In this document: one piece after another, positions 5,873-7,290 of the stretch
Layout: every line of letters starts with the position of its first letter
Position numbering within the stretch: position 1 is the first letter of the stretch
Source of the DNA: Rhodospirillales bacterium
GTDB taxonomy: Bacteria; Pseudomonadota; Alphaproteobacteria; Rhodospirillales; JAPHTL01
Assembly: GCA_026193355.1 (NCBI GenBank)
Contig: JAPHTL010000199.1
Location: forward strand, 1 to 7,290
Reading direction: 5' to 3'
Length of the DNA stretch: 7,290 nucleotides
Notes under the pieces: model-generated
Told to the model about the DNA's origin: nothing
Database searches by the model: none
What the model saw: only the letters and a program-made list of their open reading frames with translations
Translations under genes and position numbers: made by a program

Positions 5873-6586
5873 CTACATTTTTCCGTAAACAGGCACCACT
5901 GCGCCGCGCGCCGCGCCGTTTTCGGGCGAGGCGAGATGCACGATCGTCTCCGCCACCTCTTCGACCTTTGGCCAGTCTTCATGATTGGCGTCGGGCATTG
6001 CCGCCCGGTTGCCCGGCGTATCCAGAATTGACGGTGCAACCGCATTGACCCAGATGCTCTCGCTGGCAAGCTCCTCACCCAATGCCCCGGTCATCGCAAC
6101 CACGGCCGCCTTGCTTGCCGCATAGGCCGCCATGCCGCTTCCCTGTCGGGGCTCAAGTCCGGGTCGGGCGGCGACATTGACGATCCGTCCGCCTTTCTGT
6201 GCGCCGGTGCGGCGCATGATTTTTACGGCCTCCCGTGAACACAGGAAGCACGTCAATGCATTCATCGACATCTGGCCCATGAAGGCGTCCTTCGTCGTAT
6301 CCGCCAGCGGCGCCATGGCGAAACCGCCCGCAATATGGACGGACGCCCAAAGCGCCGGCAGCGCATCAAAGAATGCCGAAACCGCCGCCTCGTCCGTCAA
6401 ATCAATCCCATGGGAGAGGTGGGTCCGCGCATGTCCCGTAAATTCGAAACGCGCGCCTTCATCTGCATTGAAAACCGGGATATGGCAGCTGGCCCCGAGA
6501 CCCAGCAACCGGCCGACGACCGCCGATCCCAACGCGCCCGTTCCGCCCGTTACAACGACATTACGTCCTTCATACGTTCCGGTCAT
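5873..6586 (-). CDS. Short-chain dehydrogenase/reductase (SDR) family protein
   Basis: A 237-residue Rossmann-fold protein of classical SDR size. It shows the cofactor loop TGGTGALG (13-20), IAGG (85-88) in place of NNAG, the structural Asn109, and YAASK (155-159) with the catalytic Tyr and Lys. The strand that normally carries the catalytic Ser reads IVNVAARPG (135-143): Ala139/Ala140 stand at the Ser site. The substrate is not predictable. The ATG at 6586 is chosen because AAGGA lies seven bases upstream, inside the five-codon extension that would result from the ATG at 6601, which lacks a Shine-Dalgarno. It converges on the dipeptidase gene with only 9 bases between stop codons and diverges from the deacetylase. 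The absent Ser means it may be a weak enzyme, a binding protein, or one using another residue. Confidence 0.85.
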   Translation of the reverse strand: MTGTYEGRNVVVTGGTGALGSAVVGRLLGLGASCHIPVFNADEGARFEFTGHARTHLSHGIDLTDEAAVSAFFDALPALWASVHIAGGFAMAPLADTTKDAFMGQMSMNALTCFLCSREAVKIMRRTGAQKGGRIVNVAARPGLEPRQGSGMAAYAASKAAVVAMTGALGEELASESIWVNAVAPSILDTPGNRAAMPDANHEDWPKVEEVAETIVHLASPENGAARGAVVPVYGKM

Positions 6587-6712
6587 GCTTCGATCCTTCA
6601 TGCTTTCGTTTTACGGTTCTGTCTACAATGCTTGCGGACTCGTAACAAAGTGGTGAAAATCCTCTCGCATTACAAGGCGATGTCGAGTCACTAACTTCAA
6701 AGGATCAGAACC
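6587..6712. other. Divergent intergenic region between the SDR and deacetylase genes
   Basis: About 126 bases that must hold both upstream regions. On the plus strand TACAAT at 6624-6629 resembles a -10 element (five of six), but no good -35 precedes it. AAAGGA at 6699-6704 is a clear Shine-Dalgarno for the deacetylase. I see no convincing operator, terminator or small gene here. Confidence 0.4.
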
Positions 6713-7290
6713 ATTCGTATCGGAACAGCACTGAAGGCGTCCGCTATTGCGCTCACGGCCTTGTTTTCCACCCTGCCCGTTCAGCCAGCAGGAGCCGCGG
6801 ATTCGGCTGTGGTGTTCATGTATCATCGCTTCGGCGAGGACGACACGCCCTCCACGAACACCACGATGGAACAGTTCGCCGCCCATATCGAGGAATTGAA
6901 ATCAGGGAAATACACGGTTCTTCCCTTGCCTGAAATTGTCTCCGCCCTGCGCGAAGGAAGGCCCCTGCCGGATCGAACGATCGGCCTTTCTATCGATGAC
7001 GCCTACCTGTCGGTATATACCCGCGCATGGCCAATCCTGAGGGAAAACAACCTGCCCTTCACATTGTTTATCGCCACCGACGCGATCGACAGGAAGTATT
7101 CCCGTTTCATGTCATGGGATCAGATCCGCGAACTGGCGAAGGGCGGCGTAACGATCGGCAGCCAGACGGCATCCCATCCGCACATGGCCCGGATGAGCGC
7201 CGCGGAGAACGCCGTCGAACTGGCAAAGTCGAACCAGCGCTTTGTTGAAGAACTGGGCGCTGCGCCGACCCTCTTCGCCTATCCTTACGG
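6713..7290 (+). CDS. Secreted polysaccharide deacetylase-like protein, C-terminus beyond the window, ATT start proposed
   Basis: The first 192 codons of a NodB-homology protein. Residues 1-28 form a classical signal peptide: Arg2 and Lys8, a hydrophobic run at 9-21, and an AGA-A cleavage region, so it should be exported. Mature features are VVFMYHRF (33-40), the metal/catalytic motif SIDDAY (93-98; Asp95, Asp96), SQTASHPHM (150-158) and FAYPYG at the edge. NodB-type enzymes remove acetyl groups from N- or O-acetylated polysaccharides using a metal held by Asp-His-His. Here His155 is present, but the His expected four residues earlier is Gln151, so activity is in doubt. The frame has no ATG, GTG or TTG between the stop at 6692-6694 and the TTG at 6761 inside the signal peptide. 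The ATT at 6713, eight bases after AAAGGA, is the best-placed start and is one base from ATG. Confidence 0.8.
   Translation, partial: MRIGTALKASAIALTALFSTLPVQPAGAADSAVVFMYHRFGEDDTPSTNTTMEQFAAHIEELKSGKYTVLPLPEIVSALREGRPLPDRTIGLSIDDAYLSVYTRAWPILRENNLPFTLFIATDAIDRKYSRFMSWDQIRELAKGGVTIGSQTASHPHMARMSAAENAVELAKSNQRFVEELGAAPTLFAYPY

Noticed and set aside
6623..6886. Minus-strand open frame (87 codons) over the start of the deacetylase
   Set aside because: It overlaps the signal peptide and first NodB residues on the other strand and has no recognisable features. The deacetylase frame explains the region much better.

Overview
The window reads as a piece of an alphaproteobacterial chromosome, most like the Rhodospirillales group. 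Four things point there: high GC with dense CDS packing, a MucR/Ros regulator, a Fur-family regulator of the alphaproteobacterial type without the CxxC zinc motif, and the gene order tsaB-rimI / mucR-fur-miaB-phoH-ybeY. The assignment rests on gene content and order that I recall for the class, not on a search.

Layout. Positions 1-2541 (minus strand) carry a tightly coupled RNA-processing cluster read right to left: miaB (tRNA methylthiolation), phoH/phoL-type ATPase, then the first codons of ybeY (rRNA maturation endoribonuclease), each joined by a 4-base ATGA overlap. Positions 2542-2757 are the miaB leader, with a candidate promoter, two small inverted repeats and a 27-codon reading frame whose stop overlaps the TTG start of miaB. 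Positions 2758-3668 (minus) hold fur and mucR. Positions 3669-3740 are an AT-rich divergent promoter region between mucR and a small plus-strand gene for a TusA-like protein (3741-4016). Positions 4039-5249 (minus) hold the coupled pair tsaB-rimI (tRNA t6A synthesis and ribosomal protein S18 acetylation). Positions 5306-5863 (plus) encode a VanX/DdpX-type D-Ala-D-Ala dipeptidase, divergent from tsaB across a 56-base region with overlapping candidate promoters. Positions 5873-6586 (minus) encode a short-chain dehydrogenase, convergent with the dipeptidase and only 9 bases from it. From 6713 to the window edge a secreted polysaccharide deacetylase-like protein runs off the end (plus).

How the genes fit together. 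Most of the window is translation-quality housekeeping (MiaB, YbeY, TsaB, RimI, probably PhoH) surrounding two small global regulators (MucR, Fur). The right third is envelope- or metabolism-related (dipeptidase, SDR, deacetylase) and less clearly connected. I see no mobile element, CRISPR array, tRNA, rRNA or defence system, and no obviously new multi-gene system. The points most worth a second look are the absence of a normal start codon on the deacetylase (ATT behind a good Shine-Dalgarno), the replaced metal-site His in the same protein, the missing catalytic Ser in the SDR, and the odd miaB leader with an overlapping upstream frame and a TTG start.
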